DNA of 64,000 bases from Reichenbachiella agariperforans. GTDB lineage: Bacteria; Bacteroidota; Bacteroidia; Cytophagales; Cyclobacteriaceae. Both the position numbers and the translations under genes were made by a program. The notes beneath the pieces were generated by a model. It was not told the DNA's origin. It saw nothing but the letters and a program-made list of their open reading frames with translations, and ran no database searches. The DNA lies in assembly GCF_900142205.1 (NCBI RefSeq), contig NZ_FRAA01000002.1, forward strand, positions 246,282-310,281, read 5' to 3'. Below, in pieces: positions 55,205-63,834 of the stretch (positions within the stretch are counted from its first letter, which is position 1; every line of letters begins with the position of its first letter).

Positions 55205-55606
55205 CTAATGAGCAGAAATCATTTTATCTACACCCATCTGAATCATTTCCTTCCATACTGACAACAATTGCGCATTAGCTTTTTTGTCATGACGAGGGAC
55301 GGTTCTAATCAGTGATTCAATCCAGTGATCATACATCCAAGGTTGGATATCCAACTTTCCTTTGGCATGAGAGTCCGCTAGCCGGTCTACTTTCATGCCT
55401 GCAGCATGACTCCCTGCTGCATACATGATGAGGTGAGACAACCCGTGCCTCAGCAGCGCTCTTTGTGCCTCCATGTCAGTATTTTCAAACCGTGCCCGAA
55501 TCAAAGGTGACGAGTCCATAAAATCATCATAGAAATCTTCAAAAAACTTAGGTGAAACAGCACAGCGACCATAGCTAAGCTTTACTTGCGTTACTTTTTC
55601 TGTCAT
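55205..55606 (-). CDS. globin-family protein
   Basis: 133-residue haem protein of the globin fold. The helical pattern is that of single-domain bacterial globins: PKFFEDFYDDFMDSSPLIRARF (helices A-B), RHGLSHLIMYAAGS (helix E), and a candidate proximal histidine in ADSHAKGKLD (helix F), followed by LLSVWKEMIQMGVDKMI (helix H). A role in oxygen or NO binding is from family knowledge only. Divergent from the methyltransferase gene. Confidence 0.85.
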   Translation of the reverse strand: MTEKVTQVKLSYGRCAVSPKFFEDFYDDFMDSSPLIRARFENTDMEAQRALLRHGLSHLIMYAAGSHAAGMKVDRLADSHAKGKLDIQPWMYDHWIESLIRTVPRHDKKANAQLLSVWKEMIQMGVDKMISAH

Positions 55607-55685
55607 AATACATCAACTGATTTAGCACACAAAACTAGGGCACTCTTTGACGTGCCTTGAGCCAAGCCACATGATGTGAATCATC

Positions 55686-55699
55686 TAATCAGGTGATTA
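55686..55699. repeat. palindrome TAATCA-GG-TGATTA in a divergent promoter region
   Basis: Perfect 6-bp arms in the gap between the globin (minus) and methyltransferase (plus) genes, with a second nested pairing (AATCA...TGATT). Its place between divergent genes and its Fnr/Crp-like half-sites (TGAT/ATCA) suggest an operator. No match to a defined consensus is claimed. Confidence 0.35.
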
Positions 55700-55790
55700 T
55701 ATTCTCATCAACACCACCATATGACAAGCTTTCAGCAGCTTTTCGACACGCCGATCCTTAGCAAGACTAGGTCTTCTTAGCCCCGCGCAT

Positions 55791-55798
55791 TAATATTG
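55791..55798 (+). promoter_or_regulatory. candidate -7 box TAATATTG before the methyltransferase gene
   Basis: One mismatch to TAnnTTTG, 7 bp before the ATG at 55806. Like gpmI and the barrel-protein gene, this would give an mRNA with almost no leader. Confidence 0.4.
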
Positions 55799-55805
55799 CG
55801 CTCGA

Positions 55806-56558
55806 ATGGAGAAACAAGCGCAGAAAAAAGAATGGTTTGATGAATGGTTTGACACCATCTATTACCACATTTTATACAAAAACAGAGATTATACTGAAGC
55901 AGGTCGTTTCCTAGACAACCTCATCACATACTTTGACCTTTCGGCCAATGCCAAAATCCTAGACCTAGCCTGTGGCAAAGGCCGTCATTCGATCTATCTC
56001 AACGAAAAGGGTTTTGATGTGACTGGAGTCGATCTCTCCGAGCAAAATATAACCTTTGCCAAGACAAAGGAGAACAACACGCTGCACTTCGATATCCACG
56101 ACATGCGAGACATCTATCGACCAGAGGCCTTTGATTATGTCTTCAATCTGTTCACATCCTTTGGGTATTTTGACTCGATCGACGAAAACTTGGACGTGAT
56201 CCGTGCCACGGTTGCTTCACTCAAGCCTGGGGGGAAACTGCTGATCGACTTCCTGAATCCCTATGTGGTGGTCAATCACCTCGTCGAGGCAGAAGATAAA
56301 ACCATCGACAACATACACTTCAAGATCAGCCGCGAATACACCGACGATCAATACATCGTCAAAAACATCTCCGTGGATGATCACGGCCAGCACTTTGATT
56401 ACATGGAAAAGGTAAAAGCCATTCGCCGCACAGATTTTTTGAACTATTTCGACGCAAATGGGCTTAAGGTGTTAGATTTATTCGGAGACTATAGTTTGGC
56501 TCCTTACGAAAAAGAAAAATCCGATCGTCTCATCTTTGTGATACAAAAACCCGCATGA
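55806..56558 (+). CDS. class I SAM-dependent methyltransferase
   Basis: 250 residues with the Rossmann SAM-binding motif LDLACGKGRHS (about residues 57-67), the acidic GVDLSE after beta-2, and PGGKLLIDF at motif III. The substrate is unknown. The N-terminus (MEKQAQKKEWFDEWFD) is a conserved helix in related proteins. It overlaps the ZIP transporter gene by 4 bp (ATGA), so the two are translated together. Confidence 0.88.
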   Translation: MEKQAQKKEWFDEWFDTIYYHILYKNRDYTEAGRFLDNLITYFDLSANAKILDLACGKGRHSIYLNEKGFDVTGVDLSEQNITFAKTKENNTLHFDIHDMRDIYRPEAFDYVFNLFTSFGYFDSIDENLDVIRATVASLKPGGKLLIDFLNPYVVVNHLVEAEDKTIDNIHFKISREYTDDQYIVKNISVDDHGQHFDYMEKVKAIRRTDFLNYFDANGLKVLDLFGDYSLAPYEKEKSDRLIFVIQKPA

Positions 56559-57301
56559 TCAAAAGCGCCGTAATCCTATTCTTGTCCGCCTTCCTCGGAG
56601 GTATCCTTGCGATCAACTCCATAGACATCATCAGCAAAAACATCAAGCACTTGCTCGTGTTTGCGGGCTCGTTTCTATTTTCGGTCACCATCATCCACAT
56701 CTTACCTGAGATATTCGAAGCAGGAGAAGACCACCTGCACGTAGGCGGGTTCATACTCCTAGGGTTCTTTTTTCAACAAGTACTAGAATACTTCACCGAT
56801 GGCGTAGAGCACGGGCACATGCACCATCATCACAAAGGGGAAGAAGGGCATACGACCCTCAAAAGCATCTCGCTCATGGTCGCACTCAGCGTCCACGGTT
56901 TTCTCGAGGGTACGCTACTCGCTCATCCCGGGAGCGTACATACCGATCATACCGAAGGCACTCTACTAGCAGGCATCATCTTTCACAAAATCCCTGCAGC
57001 TCTGGCGCTGATCTCGGTACTCGCTTGCCAATACAAGTCTCGCAAGACACAACTGATCTTGCTGACGATCTTTGCTTTGGCCTCACCAATCGGGGTATTT
57101 ACGGGGCATTTTCTAGGAGATTTCGGATTGCTCGACTCGACAGGCATGGTCCTATTGTTTGCATTCGTTTCGGGAAACTTCCTCCATATCTCTACGACGA
57201 TATTCTTGGAATCGAGCCCCGGACACCGCTGGAGTTCACGCAAACTCATCATCAGCCTTTTTGGTGCAGGCTTGGCTGTCCTTTCAGAAATGATCTTTTA
57301 A
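56555..57301 (+). CDS. ZIP-family divalent-metal transporter
   Basis: Inner-membrane importer of zinc or similar metals. 248 residues, eight hydrophobic helices, a His-rich loop between helices 3 and 4 (HGHMHHHHKGEEGH, about residues 86-99), and the ZIP metal-site helices with VHGFLEG and FHKIPAA. The start overlaps the methyltransferase stop by 4 bp. Confidence 0.88.
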   Translation: MIKSAVILFLSAFLGGILAINSIDIISKNIKHLLVFAGSFLFSVTIIHILPEIFEAGEDHLHVGGFILLGFFFQQVLEYFTDGVEHGHMHHHHKGEEGHTTLKSISLMVALSVHGFLEGTLLAHPGSVHTDHTEGTLLAGIIFHKIPAALALISVLACQYKSRKTQLILLTIFALASPIGVFTGHFLGDFGLLDSTGMVLLFAFVSGNFLHISTTIFLESSPGHRWSSRKLIISLFGAGLAVLSEMIF

Positions 57302-57370
57302 AACCATATAATGGCAATCCAAAACATATCCTTGCTCGACAAACTCTCTGAAATAATTCACGATCGAGCC

Positions 57371-57401
57371 GTTTGCAAACCCGTTATTTTTCCTACATTT
57401 G
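57371..57401 (+). promoter_or_regulatory. promoter of the his operon
   Basis: TTTG (57372-57375), an 18-bp spacer, then TACATTTG (57394-57401): the best Bacteroidota-type promoter in the window. The -33 box is inside a 10-bp palindrome, GTTTGCAAAC (57371-57380). The leader-peptide ATG at 57413 is 11 bp downstream of the -7 box. Confidence 0.8.
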
Positions 57402-57412
57402 CGGCAATAGTT

Positions 57413-57472
57413 ATGACAACAAACAGACAACATCATCACCATACAATGAAACGCTCAGGCGAGGTGATATAG
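57413..57472 (+). CDS. his operon leader peptide (His-rich attenuator peptide)
   Basis: A 19-codon frame, MTTNRQHHHHTMKRSGEVI, with four consecutive His codons (CAT CAT CAC CAT, 57431-57442) ending in TAG. It sits between a strong promoter and a strong intrinsic terminator, directly upstream of hisG. Ribosome stalling at the His codons when charged His-tRNA is low is the accepted logic for such leaders. Too short to be found by ordinary gene callers. Confidence 0.9.
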   Translation: MTTNRQHHHHTMKRSGEVI

Positions 57473-57535
57473 TTGTGTCTAAAAAATACTTTTATCAATC
57501 CCGTCTGATTAATTTTGGACGGGATTTTTTTTGCC
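57435..57535 (+). promoter_or_regulatory. his attenuator: anti-terminator and terminator region
   Basis: The His-codon segment ATCACC (57435-57440) can pair with GGTGAT (57463-57468), the classic 1:2 stem. Downstream, AATCCCGTC (57497-57505) pairs perfectly with GACGGGATT (57518-57526), followed by eight T (57525-57532), a 3:4 intrinsic terminator. A weak competing 2:3 pairing of TGATA (57465-57469) with TATCA (57493-57497) is possible. This is the attenuation layout. The alternative pairing is inferred, not proved. Confidence 0.8.
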
Positions 57536-57569
57536 CTTTCCAGAACACCCAGACTTTAAAAACAGAAAC

Positions 57570-58427
57570 ATGAGTACATTAAAAATCGCAGTTCAGAAAT
57601 CCGGAAGATTAAACGACGACTCTATTGGTCTATTGAAGAACTGCGGCATTCACATTGACAATGGCAAAGATCAATTGAAGGCCAGCGCGTCTAACTTCCC
57701 GATGGATGTATTGTATTTGAGAAATGGTGATATCCCCCAATATGTAGAAGATGGTGTGGCAGACATTGCTATCGTCGGCGAAAACCTCCTGGTCGAGGCA
57801 GGCAACGATATAGAAGTAGTGAGAAAACTCGGTTTCTCCAAATGTAAGCTATCTCTTGCTGTACCCAAAGAACTGGACTATGAAGGCGTACAATACTTCG
57901 ACGGCAAACGTATCGCTACCTCCTACCCCAACACCCTTCAGCAATACCTTGACCAACACAACGTGAAAGCCGACATCCACGTCATCAAAGGATCCGTAGA
58001 GATCGCTCCCAACATCGGCTTGGCCGAAGGGATTTGTGACTTGGTCAGCTCAGGCAGTACTTTGTTTAAAAACGGCCTCAAGGAAGCGGATCAAATCTTG
58101 ATATCTGAAGCCGTTTTGGTAAAAAGCAAAAAATTGACCCCAGAGCAAGAAGAACTACTGGACACCCTTCTATTCAGACTAGATGCGGTACAAAAAGGTA
58201 AAAAATCGAAGTATGTCCTCATGAACGTACCCAATGACAAAATCGATGGTGTGATCAACATGCTCCCAGGGATGAGAAGCCCTACGGTACTGCCCTTGGC
58301 AGAAGCAGGATGGAGCTCAGTACACACCGTGATCGAGGAAGGAAAATTCTGGGAAGTCATCGACCAACTGAAAGCTGCCGGTGCAGAAGGAATACTCATC
58401 GTCCCAATCGAAAAAATGGTACTATGA
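57570..58427 (+). CDS. hisG: ATP phosphoribosyltransferase, long form (HisG)
   Basis: First and feedback-controlled step of histidine synthesis: joins ATP and phosphoribosyl pyrophosphate. 285 residues, the long form with a C-terminal ACT-like regulatory domain (MLPGMRSPTVLPL, GILIVPIEKM). The frame is open from 57531 but the first part overlaps the attenuator terminator tail. The ATG at 57570 (MSTLKIAVQKSGRL) is the family start. It overlaps hisD by 4 bp (ATGA). The long form does not need HisZ. Confidence 0.97.
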   Translation: MSTLKIAVQKSGRLNDDSIGLLKNCGIHIDNGKDQLKASASNFPMDVLYLRNGDIPQYVEDGVADIAIVGENLLVEAGNDIEVVRKLGFSKCKLSLAVPKELDYEGVQYFDGKRIATSYPNTLQQYLDQHNVKADIHVIKGSVEIAPNIGLAEGICDLVSSGSTLFKNGLKEADQILISEAVLVKSKKLTPEQEELLDTLLFRLDAVQKGKKSKYVLMNVPNDKIDGVINMLPGMRSPTVLPLAEAGWSSVHTVIEEGKFWEVIDQLKAAGAEGILIVPIEKMVL

Positions 58428-59719
58428 TCGTCTCTCTCTATCCCAAAAAATCAGAATGGGCAGCACTGACACAGCGCCCTGTACTCGAGCAGCAAAACTT
58501 GCAGTCCACGGTTGATGGTGTATTTGATGCGATCAAGACAAATGGCGACCAAGCTGTCTTGTCGTTTACCGAGCGGTTCGACAAGGCACAGTTGTCTTCA
58601 TCTGTTGTCTCGGATCAAGAAATCAAAGCGGCCCAGCAGCGCATCTCTGACGAACTCAAAGCGGCCATTCAATTGGCTGCCCAAAACATCGAGACCTTTC
58701 ATGCCGCCCAAAAACCTGGACGTGTAGAAGTCGAAACGGCTCCTGGCGTAGTGTGCTGGCAAGAAGCCAAAGGCATCCAAAAAGTAGGAATATACATCCC
58801 TGGTGGGACAGCCCCTTTGTTTTCGACCGTACTGATGCTTGCCATCCCTGCTACAATAGCAGGATGCGACGAAATCGTACTCTGCACCCCCCCAGGATCC
58901 GACGGGTCGGTCAACCCAGCGATTCTCTTCGCCGCGCAATACGCGGGCGTCAAGCAAGTGTACAAAGTCGGCGGCATCCAAGCCATCGGCGCGATGACTT
59001 TCGGCACTGAGAGTATCCCAAAAGTGGACAAGATTTTCGGGCCAGGCAACCAATACGTCACAGCTGCCAAACAGCGAGCCGCACAACTAGGTGTCGCAAT
59101 AGACATGCCTGCAGGTCCATCAGAACTGCTCGTCATGGCAGATGAAACCGCTGTACCGGCTTTCGTCGTATCTGATTTGCTATCCCAAGCCGAGCATGGG
59201 ATCGATAGTCAAGTGATTTGTGTAATCAAAAGTGAGAGCCAAGTCAGAGCGATCCAATCCGAATTGGAAGCGCAACTCGCCGTACTGCCCCGCAAAGAGA
59301 TCGCCCAAAAAGCCATCGCCAACTCCAAAATCATCTGCATCGCAGAGGATCAGGACTGTGTGGACTTCATCAACGAATATGCACCAGAGCACTACATCCT
59401 TTGTGTCCAAAACGAGGACTTCTACCTTGATCAGGTTCGGAACGCAGGGTCGGTATTCATCGGCAACTACACCCCGGAGAGCGCGGGAGATTATGCTTCG
59501 GGCACCAATCATACCCTACCAACCAATGGCTATGCCAAGTCATACAGCGGCGTGAATTTGGATTCGTTCATGAAGAAAATCACCTTCCAGAGAATCACGG
59601 CCACAGGCATACAAAATATAGGCCCTGCCATCGAACACATGGCGGCAGCCGAACTGCTAGACGCACACAAAAATGCCGTCACCGTACGGTTAGATTATTT
59701 AAAAACACGAGGCGAATAA
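58424..59719 (+). CDS. hisD: histidinol dehydrogenase
   Basis: Last two oxidations of histidine synthesis: histidinol to histidine with two NAD+, zinc enzyme. 431 residues with the family motifs IYIPGGTAPLFSTVLM, IDMPAGPSELLV, DLLSQAEHGIDSQ and YAPEHYI, and the C-terminal SGTNHTLPTNGYA. The start is the ATG within the ATGA overlap of the hisG stop. The earlier frame (58310) is inside hisG. Confidence 0.97.
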   Translation: MIVSLYPKKSEWAALTQRPVLEQQNLQSTVDGVFDAIKTNGDQAVLSFTERFDKAQLSSSVVSDQEIKAAQQRISDELKAAIQLAAQNIETFHAAQKPGRVEVETAPGVVCWQEAKGIQKVGIYIPGGTAPLFSTVLMLAIPATIAGCDEIVLCTPPGSDGSVNPAILFAAQYAGVKQVYKVGGIQAIGAMTFGTESIPKVDKIFGPGNQYVTAAKQRAAQLGVAIDMPAGPSELLVMADETAVPAFVVSDLLSQAEHGIDSQVICVIKSESQVRAIQSELEAQLAVLPRKEIAQKAIANSKIICIAEDQDCVDFINEYAPEHYILCVQNEDFYLDQVRNAGSVFIGNYTPESAGDYASGTNHTLPTNGYAKSYSGVNLDSFMKKITFQRITATGIQNIGPAIEHMAAAELLDAHKNAVTVRLDYLKTRGE

Positions 59720-59725
59720 AAAGCC

Positions 59726-60763
59726 ATGAACATAAGAAGTCTTTTACGAAAGAACATACAGTCGCTGACGCCTTACAGCTCGGCACGTGACGAATTTGAT
59801 AGCGTAGCAGAGGTCTATCTAGATGCCAACGAAAACCCGTTTGACAATGGCGTCAATCGCTACCCTGACCCCTATCAAAAACCCGTCAAGGCACGCCTAA
59901 GTGAGATCAAAAACATCGCACCAGAGAAAATCCTACTCGGAAATGGGAGCGATGAAGTGCTGGATCTCATCTATCGCGCATTCTGCGAACCCAAAGTGGA
60001 CAATGTCATCTCACACAACCCGAGCTACGGCATGTACCCCGTCTTGTCAGAGATCAATGACGTGGAACTTCGAAAAGTCAATTTGGATGCAGGATTTTCG
60101 CTTGACGCAAAAAAAATGATCGCTGCGTCAGACGAGCATACCAAGCTGTTCTTCATCTGCTCGCCTAACAACCCATCGGGCAATCTGCTCAACAAAGAGG
60201 AGATTCGTCAGATTCTGGATTTGAAAAAGGGAATCGTCGTGATTGATGAGGCATATATAGATTTTGCAGAGACGGATTCTTGGCTCACCGAGCTAGACCG
60301 CTACCCCAACCTCATCGTATGCCAGACCCTGTCCAAAGCTTGGGGGTTGGCAGGCCTGAGAGTAGGTATGTGTTTTGCGGCCGAAGAAATCGTCCGTGTA
60401 CTCAACGCCATCAAACCTCCCTACAACGTCAATGTGCTATCCCAAGAAGCGGCACTGAAGGCGCTAAACCAAGAGGACGAATTCAAAAAGCAACTGGCGA
60501 TTATCCTGGACGAAAAGAAGAAAGTAGAAGCGGCACTGGCTCAGTCGCCTTGTGTCCAAGAGTTGTTCCCATCGGACTCCAACTTTGTACTCGCTCGGGT
60601 CGAAAATGCCAACGCTTTGTATGATTTCTTACTAGAGAGAAAGGTGATCGTAAGAAATCGCTCCAAAGAACATTTGTGTGCCAACTGCCTTCGTTTCACC
60701 ATCGGTACACCCGAGGAAAACCAGCGATTGCTGGACGGAATAACAGACTACGAAAAGAAATAA
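59726..60763 (+). CDS. hisC: histidinol-phosphate aminotransferase
   Basis: PLP enzyme that transaminates imidazole-acetol phosphate to histidinol phosphate. 345 residues, with LDANENPF, the PLP-aspartate region DEAYIDFAE and the Schiff-base lysine in SKAWGLAGLRVG. Starts 6 bp after hisD in the same operon. Confidence 0.96.
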   Translation: MNIRSLLRKNIQSLTPYSSARDEFDSVAEVYLDANENPFDNGVNRYPDPYQKPVKARLSEIKNIAPEKILLGNGSDEVLDLIYRAFCEPKVDNVISHNPSYGMYPVLSEINDVELRKVNLDAGFSLDAKKMIAASDEHTKLFFICSPNNPSGNLLNKEEIRQILDLKKGIVVIDEAYIDFAETDSWLTELDRYPNLIVCQTLSKAWGLAGLRVGMCFAAEEIVRVLNAIKPPYNVNVLSQEAALKALNQEDEFKKQLAIILDEKKKVEAALAQSPCVQELFPSDSNFVLARVENANALYDFLLERKVIVRNRSKEHLCANCLRFTIGTPEENQRLLDGITDYEKK

Positions 60764-60801
60764 AGAAACCGTTGACTACCTAAGTTGACCAAATATCTAT
60801 T

Positions 60802-61935
60802 ATGAAAAAAGTACTATTCATCGACAGAGACGGCACCCTCGTATTGGAGCCTCCAGTGGACTACCAACTAGACTCTCTGGAAAAACTGGAATTCTACCCT
60901 GGGGCATTCCAGTGGATGGCCAAAATCGCCAAGCTCGGTTATGAACTCGTCATGGTCACCAACCAAGACGGTTTGGGCACGGACTCTTTTCCAGAAGACA
61001 CCTTTTGGCCAGCGCACAACAAGTGCATGCAGGCATTTGAAAACGAAGGAGTAAAGTTCGATGCAGTCAAAATCGACCGCAGCTTCCCTGCTGACAATGC
61101 TCCGACACGCAAGCCGCGCACCGGCATGCTCACCGAGTACATGGATGGCAGTTATGACTTGACCAATTCATACGTGATCGGTGACCGTATCACAGACGTA
61201 GAATTGGCAAAAAACTTGGGTGCAAAGGCGATTTTCATCCAACAAGAAGAAGGGCTGGGCGCTGAGGAAATATCTACCAAGGTAGAAGAATTGCAACCCT
61301 CCATCGCGCTGACAACCACTGATTGGGAAGATATCTACAACCTCGTCAGTCGCGGTTCACGCAAGGGTACCGTCAAGCGTACCACCAAAGAAACTGATAT
61401 CGATATCGAAGTGGAACTAGACGGCACAGGCCAAGCCGATATCGACACGGGCATCAAGTTCTTTGATCACATGCTGGATCAGATCGCCAAACACGGACTA
61501 TTGGATCTCAAAATCCAAGTCAAAGGTGATCTCGAAGTAGACGAACACCACACGATCGAAGACACTGGCATAGCCCTCGGCGAGGCGATCGCCGAAGCGC
61601 TAGGCAACAAAAAAGGAATCGAAAGGTACGGCTTCTGCCTGCCGATGGATGATTGCCTCTGTCAGGTAGCCTTAGATTTCGGAGGACGAAACTGGATCGA
61701 ATGGGATGCGGAGTTCAAACGCGAAATGGTCGGCAAGATGCCTACCGAGATGTTCTTCCACTTCTTCAAATCCTTCTCTGATGCAGCCAAGTGCAACCTC
61801 AACATCAAAGCAGAAGGAGACAACGAACACCACAAGATCGAAGGCATTTTCAAGGCTTTTGCGAAAGCCATCAAAATGTCCGTCAAACAAGACAAAGACA
61901 AAATGATCCTGCCATCAACCAAAGGGATGCTATGA
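60802..61935 (+). CDS. hisB: bifunctional histidinol-phosphatase / imidazoleglycerol-phosphate dehydratase
   Basis: Two activities: N-terminal HAD phosphatase (residues about 1-165, DxD motif FIDRDGTLV) and C-terminal dehydratase (about 185-377, with the metal-binding [16 protein letters not shown] and ending in DNEHHKIE). The E. coli-type cysteine zinc-binding loop of the phosphatase half is missing; that region reads [10 protein letters not shown]. The fused form occurs in Bacteroidota and Enterobacteria. It overlaps hisH by 4 bp (ATGA). Confidence 0.96.
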   Translation: MKKVLFIDRDGTLVLEPPVDYQLDSLEKLEFYPGAFQWMAKIAKLGYELVMVTNQDGLGTDSFPEDTFWPAHNKCMQAFENEGVKFDAVKIDRSFPADNAPTRKPRTGMLTEYMDGSYDLTNSYVIGDRITDVELAKNLGAKAIFIQQEEGLGAEEISTKVEELQPSIALTTTDWEDIYNLVSRGSRKGTVKRTTKETDIDIEVELDGTGQADIDTGIKFFDHMLDQIAKHGLLDLKIQVKGDLEVDEHHTIEDTGIALGEAIAEALGNKKGIERYGFCLPMDDCLCQVALDFGGRNWIEWDAEFKREMVGKMPTEMFFHFFKSFSDAAKCNLNIKAEGDNEHHKIEGIFKAFAKAIKMSVKQDKDKMILPSTKGML

Positions 61936-62519
61936 GTAAAGTAGTAATAATAGATTACGGAGCTGGCAATGTTCGCTCGGTCAAGTTTGCGCTGGAGCGC
62001 ATGGGCATCACACCGATGCTAAGCCGAGATGCCCCAGAGATCCAATCCGCAGACAAAATCATCTTCCCTGGCGTAGGTGAGGCAAGTAGCTCGATGAAAG
62101 CACTGGAAAACTACGGATTGATCGAGGTGATCCAAAATGCCAAGCAGCCCTTCCTAGGCATCTGTCTCGGCATGCAGATGATGTGTGAGTCATCCGAAGA
62201 AAATAACACCCAAGGGCTCGGCATATTTCCTTTGCCTGTGAAGTTGTTCGCTGGAGGAGCAGTGAAAGTGCCACACATGGGATGGAACCAAATCGAAGCG
62301 TTGAAAACACCGATTTTCAACGGACTGGAAGAGAAAGAGTACATGTATTTTGTGCACTCCTACTACGTACCGGATTCGGAATGGACGATTGCCAAAGCGA
62401 GCTATCCAACCCCCTTCAGTGCGGCACTTCACAAAGACAACTTCTATGGCTGCCAGTTTCACCCCGAAAAGAGTGGGACATTTGGCCAGCAGATTTTGAA
62501 GAATTTTATTGAGATGTAG
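61932..62519 (+). CDS. hisH: imidazole glycerol phosphate synthase, glutamine amidotransferase subunit
   Basis: Supplies ammonia from glutamine to HisF. 195 residues, class I amidotransferase with nucleophile C78 in GICLGMQM, the His-x-Glu of the triad in FHPEKSG near the C-terminus, and an opening [12 protein letters not shown]. Start at the ATGA overlap with hisB. The longer frame is a shadow within hisB. The next gene is a toxin-antitoxin pair, not hisA. Confidence 0.96.
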   Translation: MSKVVIIDYGAGNVRSVKFALERMGITPMLSRDAPEIQSADKIIFPGVGEASSSMKALENYGLIEVIQNAKQPFLGICLGMQMMCESSEENNTQGLGIFPLPVKLFAGGAVKVPHMGWNQIEALKTPIFNGLEEKEYMYFVHSYYVPDSEWTIAKASYPTPFSAALHKDNFYGCQFHPEKSGTFGQQILKNFIEM

Positions 62520-62599
62520 ATTAGTCGGAAATGGATAGTTGGGAGTCAAGGATCGAAGTTGAAATTGAAAATCATCGATAGATTAGGTATTTTTACACC

Positions 62600-62833
62600 A
62601 TGAGTACCTTAGAACAGATAACAGAAAAATTAAAACTGATCAAAGAAGAAACCATTTTAAACCAAATTTTGGAGATGGTAACCCTTGAACTCGAAATGAG
62701 TCAGAAGATCATGACACTAAGTGATGCTCAAAAAGCAGCTATTCAAGAAGGAATTGATGACATTGAAGCAGGGCGAACATTCAGCCATACAGAAGTCAAC
62801 CATCAAATTGAAGGATGGCTGAAAGAAAAATAA
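62600..62833 (+). CDS. antitoxin of a ParDE/RelBE-like module, inserted in the his operon
   Basis: 77 residues. The C-terminal half matches the addiction-module antitoxin pattern (LSDAQKAAIQEGIDDIEAGRTFSHTEV, then a Trp near the end). The N-terminal half is a helical Glu/Leu-rich DNA-binding or toxin-binding segment. It is 80 bp after hisH and overlaps the toxin start by 19 bp, the usual coupling of the two. It may have its own promoter in the 80-bp gap (A/T-rich), although no consensus box is exact. Confidence 0.8.
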   Translation: MSTLEQITEKLKLIKEETILNQILEMVTLELEMSQKIMTLSDAQKAAIQEGIDDIEAGRTFSHTEVNHQIEGWLKEK

Positions 62834-63112
62834 TTTGGACAGCCAAAGCGGCTTTTGATCTTCAAAGGATTGTTGAATACTGGGTAGATAAAACAGGAAA
62901 TAGCCAGTACAGTGCCAAGCTATTCAAACTCGTTAATAAGTCAGTCTTAACCCTCAAAGTATTCCCTAATACAGGTAGAGTTTCTGATTTTGATGATGTA
63001 CGAGTAAAACCAGTCCTCAACTATTTGATTTTCTATCAGACAACCCCCAAAAGAAATAAGAATTTTGAGAGTATGGGACTCTCGCAGAAACCCCGATAAA
63101 CTGAAGATATAA
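62815..63112 (+). pseudogene. ParE/RelE-family toxin gene with a +1 frameshift near its 3' end
   Basis: The frame 62815-63099 codes for 94 residues: RKIIWTAKAAFDLQRIVEYWVDKTG and YLIFYQ are typical of the ParE/RelE toxin fold, but the last 20 residues (KRNKNFESMGLSQKPR) are unlike the family. A second frame that starts in the run at 63044-63052 (five C, four A) gives the expected ending: RILRVWDSRRNPDKLKI, with a stop at 63110-63112. So one extra base in the homopolymer displaced the conserved C-terminus. It may be a true inactivating change, programmed slippage or a sequencing error. Confidence 0.75.
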
Positions 63113-63114
63113 TT

Positions 63115-63834
63115 ATGCGTATCATTCCCGCAATAGATCTAATAGATGGCAAGTGTGTCCGACTCACCAAGGGTGACTATGACCAGAAAAAAATATACAA
63201 CGAAAATCCACTCGAAGTGGCTAAGGAATTCGAAGCGGCGGGTATCAAACACCTCCACCTCGTAGATCTGGATGGGTCGAAAGCTCGTGAAATCAAAAAT
63301 GCAGCAGTACTTGAAAGCATCACTGCTCACACAGGGCTGATCGTCGATTTTGGGGGAGGTATTCGTTCGGACAGAGACATCAACATCGCTTTTGATGCGG
63401 GTGCTGCTCAGGTCAACCTCGGCAGTGTAGCCTTAGAAAACAAAAACTTGTTCGGTGAGTGGCTCCAGAAGTTCGGGAGTGAAAAAATCATCCTCAGTGC
63501 CGACTCCACCAATCGCAAGATCGCCATCAACGGCTGGCAAGAAGAATCTCAAGTAGACCTTTTTGACCTGATCAAAGAATACGAAGCAATGGGCAACCAG
63601 TATATGGTCTGTACAGACATCAGCAAAGACGGTATGTTGCAAGGAATCGCCGTAGATTTGTACGAAGACCTGATGCGTGAATTTCCAAAACAAAAGATAG
63701 TCGCTAGCGGTGGCGTCAAAGACATCACAGATGTAAAGGCCGCAGCTGCACTAAAAATGGACGGCATCATCATCGGCAAAGCCATCTACGAAAACAAGAT
63801 CTCACTGAAACAACTCGAAGCATATGCTGACTAA
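63115..63834 (+). CDS. hisA: phosphoribosylformimino-5-aminoimidazole carboxamide ribotide isomerase
   Basis: Amadori isomerase of histidine synthesis, a TIM barrel made of two half-barrels. 239 residues with the catalytic Asp in [14 protein letters not shown] (N-terminal half) and the second Asp in the [12 protein letters not shown] stretch. The start is 2 bp after the frame-restored toxin stop (63112). It overlaps hisF by 11 bp. Confidence 0.96.
   Translation: MRIIPAIDLIDGKCVRLTKGDYDQKKIYNENPLEVAKEFEAAGIKHLHLVDLDGSKAREIKNAAVLESITAHTGLIVDFGGGIRSDRDINIAFDAGAAQVNLGSVALENKNLFGEWLQKFGSEKIILSADSTNRKIAINGWQEESQVDLFDLIKEYEAMGNQYMVCTDISKDGMLQGIAVDLYEDLMREFPKQKIVASGGVKDITDVKAAAALKMDGIIIGKAIYENKISLKQLEAYAD

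Noticed and set aside
57413-57472. The His-run frame as a chance poly-His stretch
   Set aside because: Its position between a consensus promoter and a perfect terminator just before hisG makes a regulatory role much more likely than chance.
57481-57535. The hairpin before hisG as a simple terminator of the upstream ZIP gene
   Set aside because: It lies downstream of the his promoter and leader ORF and about 200 bp after the ZIP gene stop, so its placement fits attenuation better.
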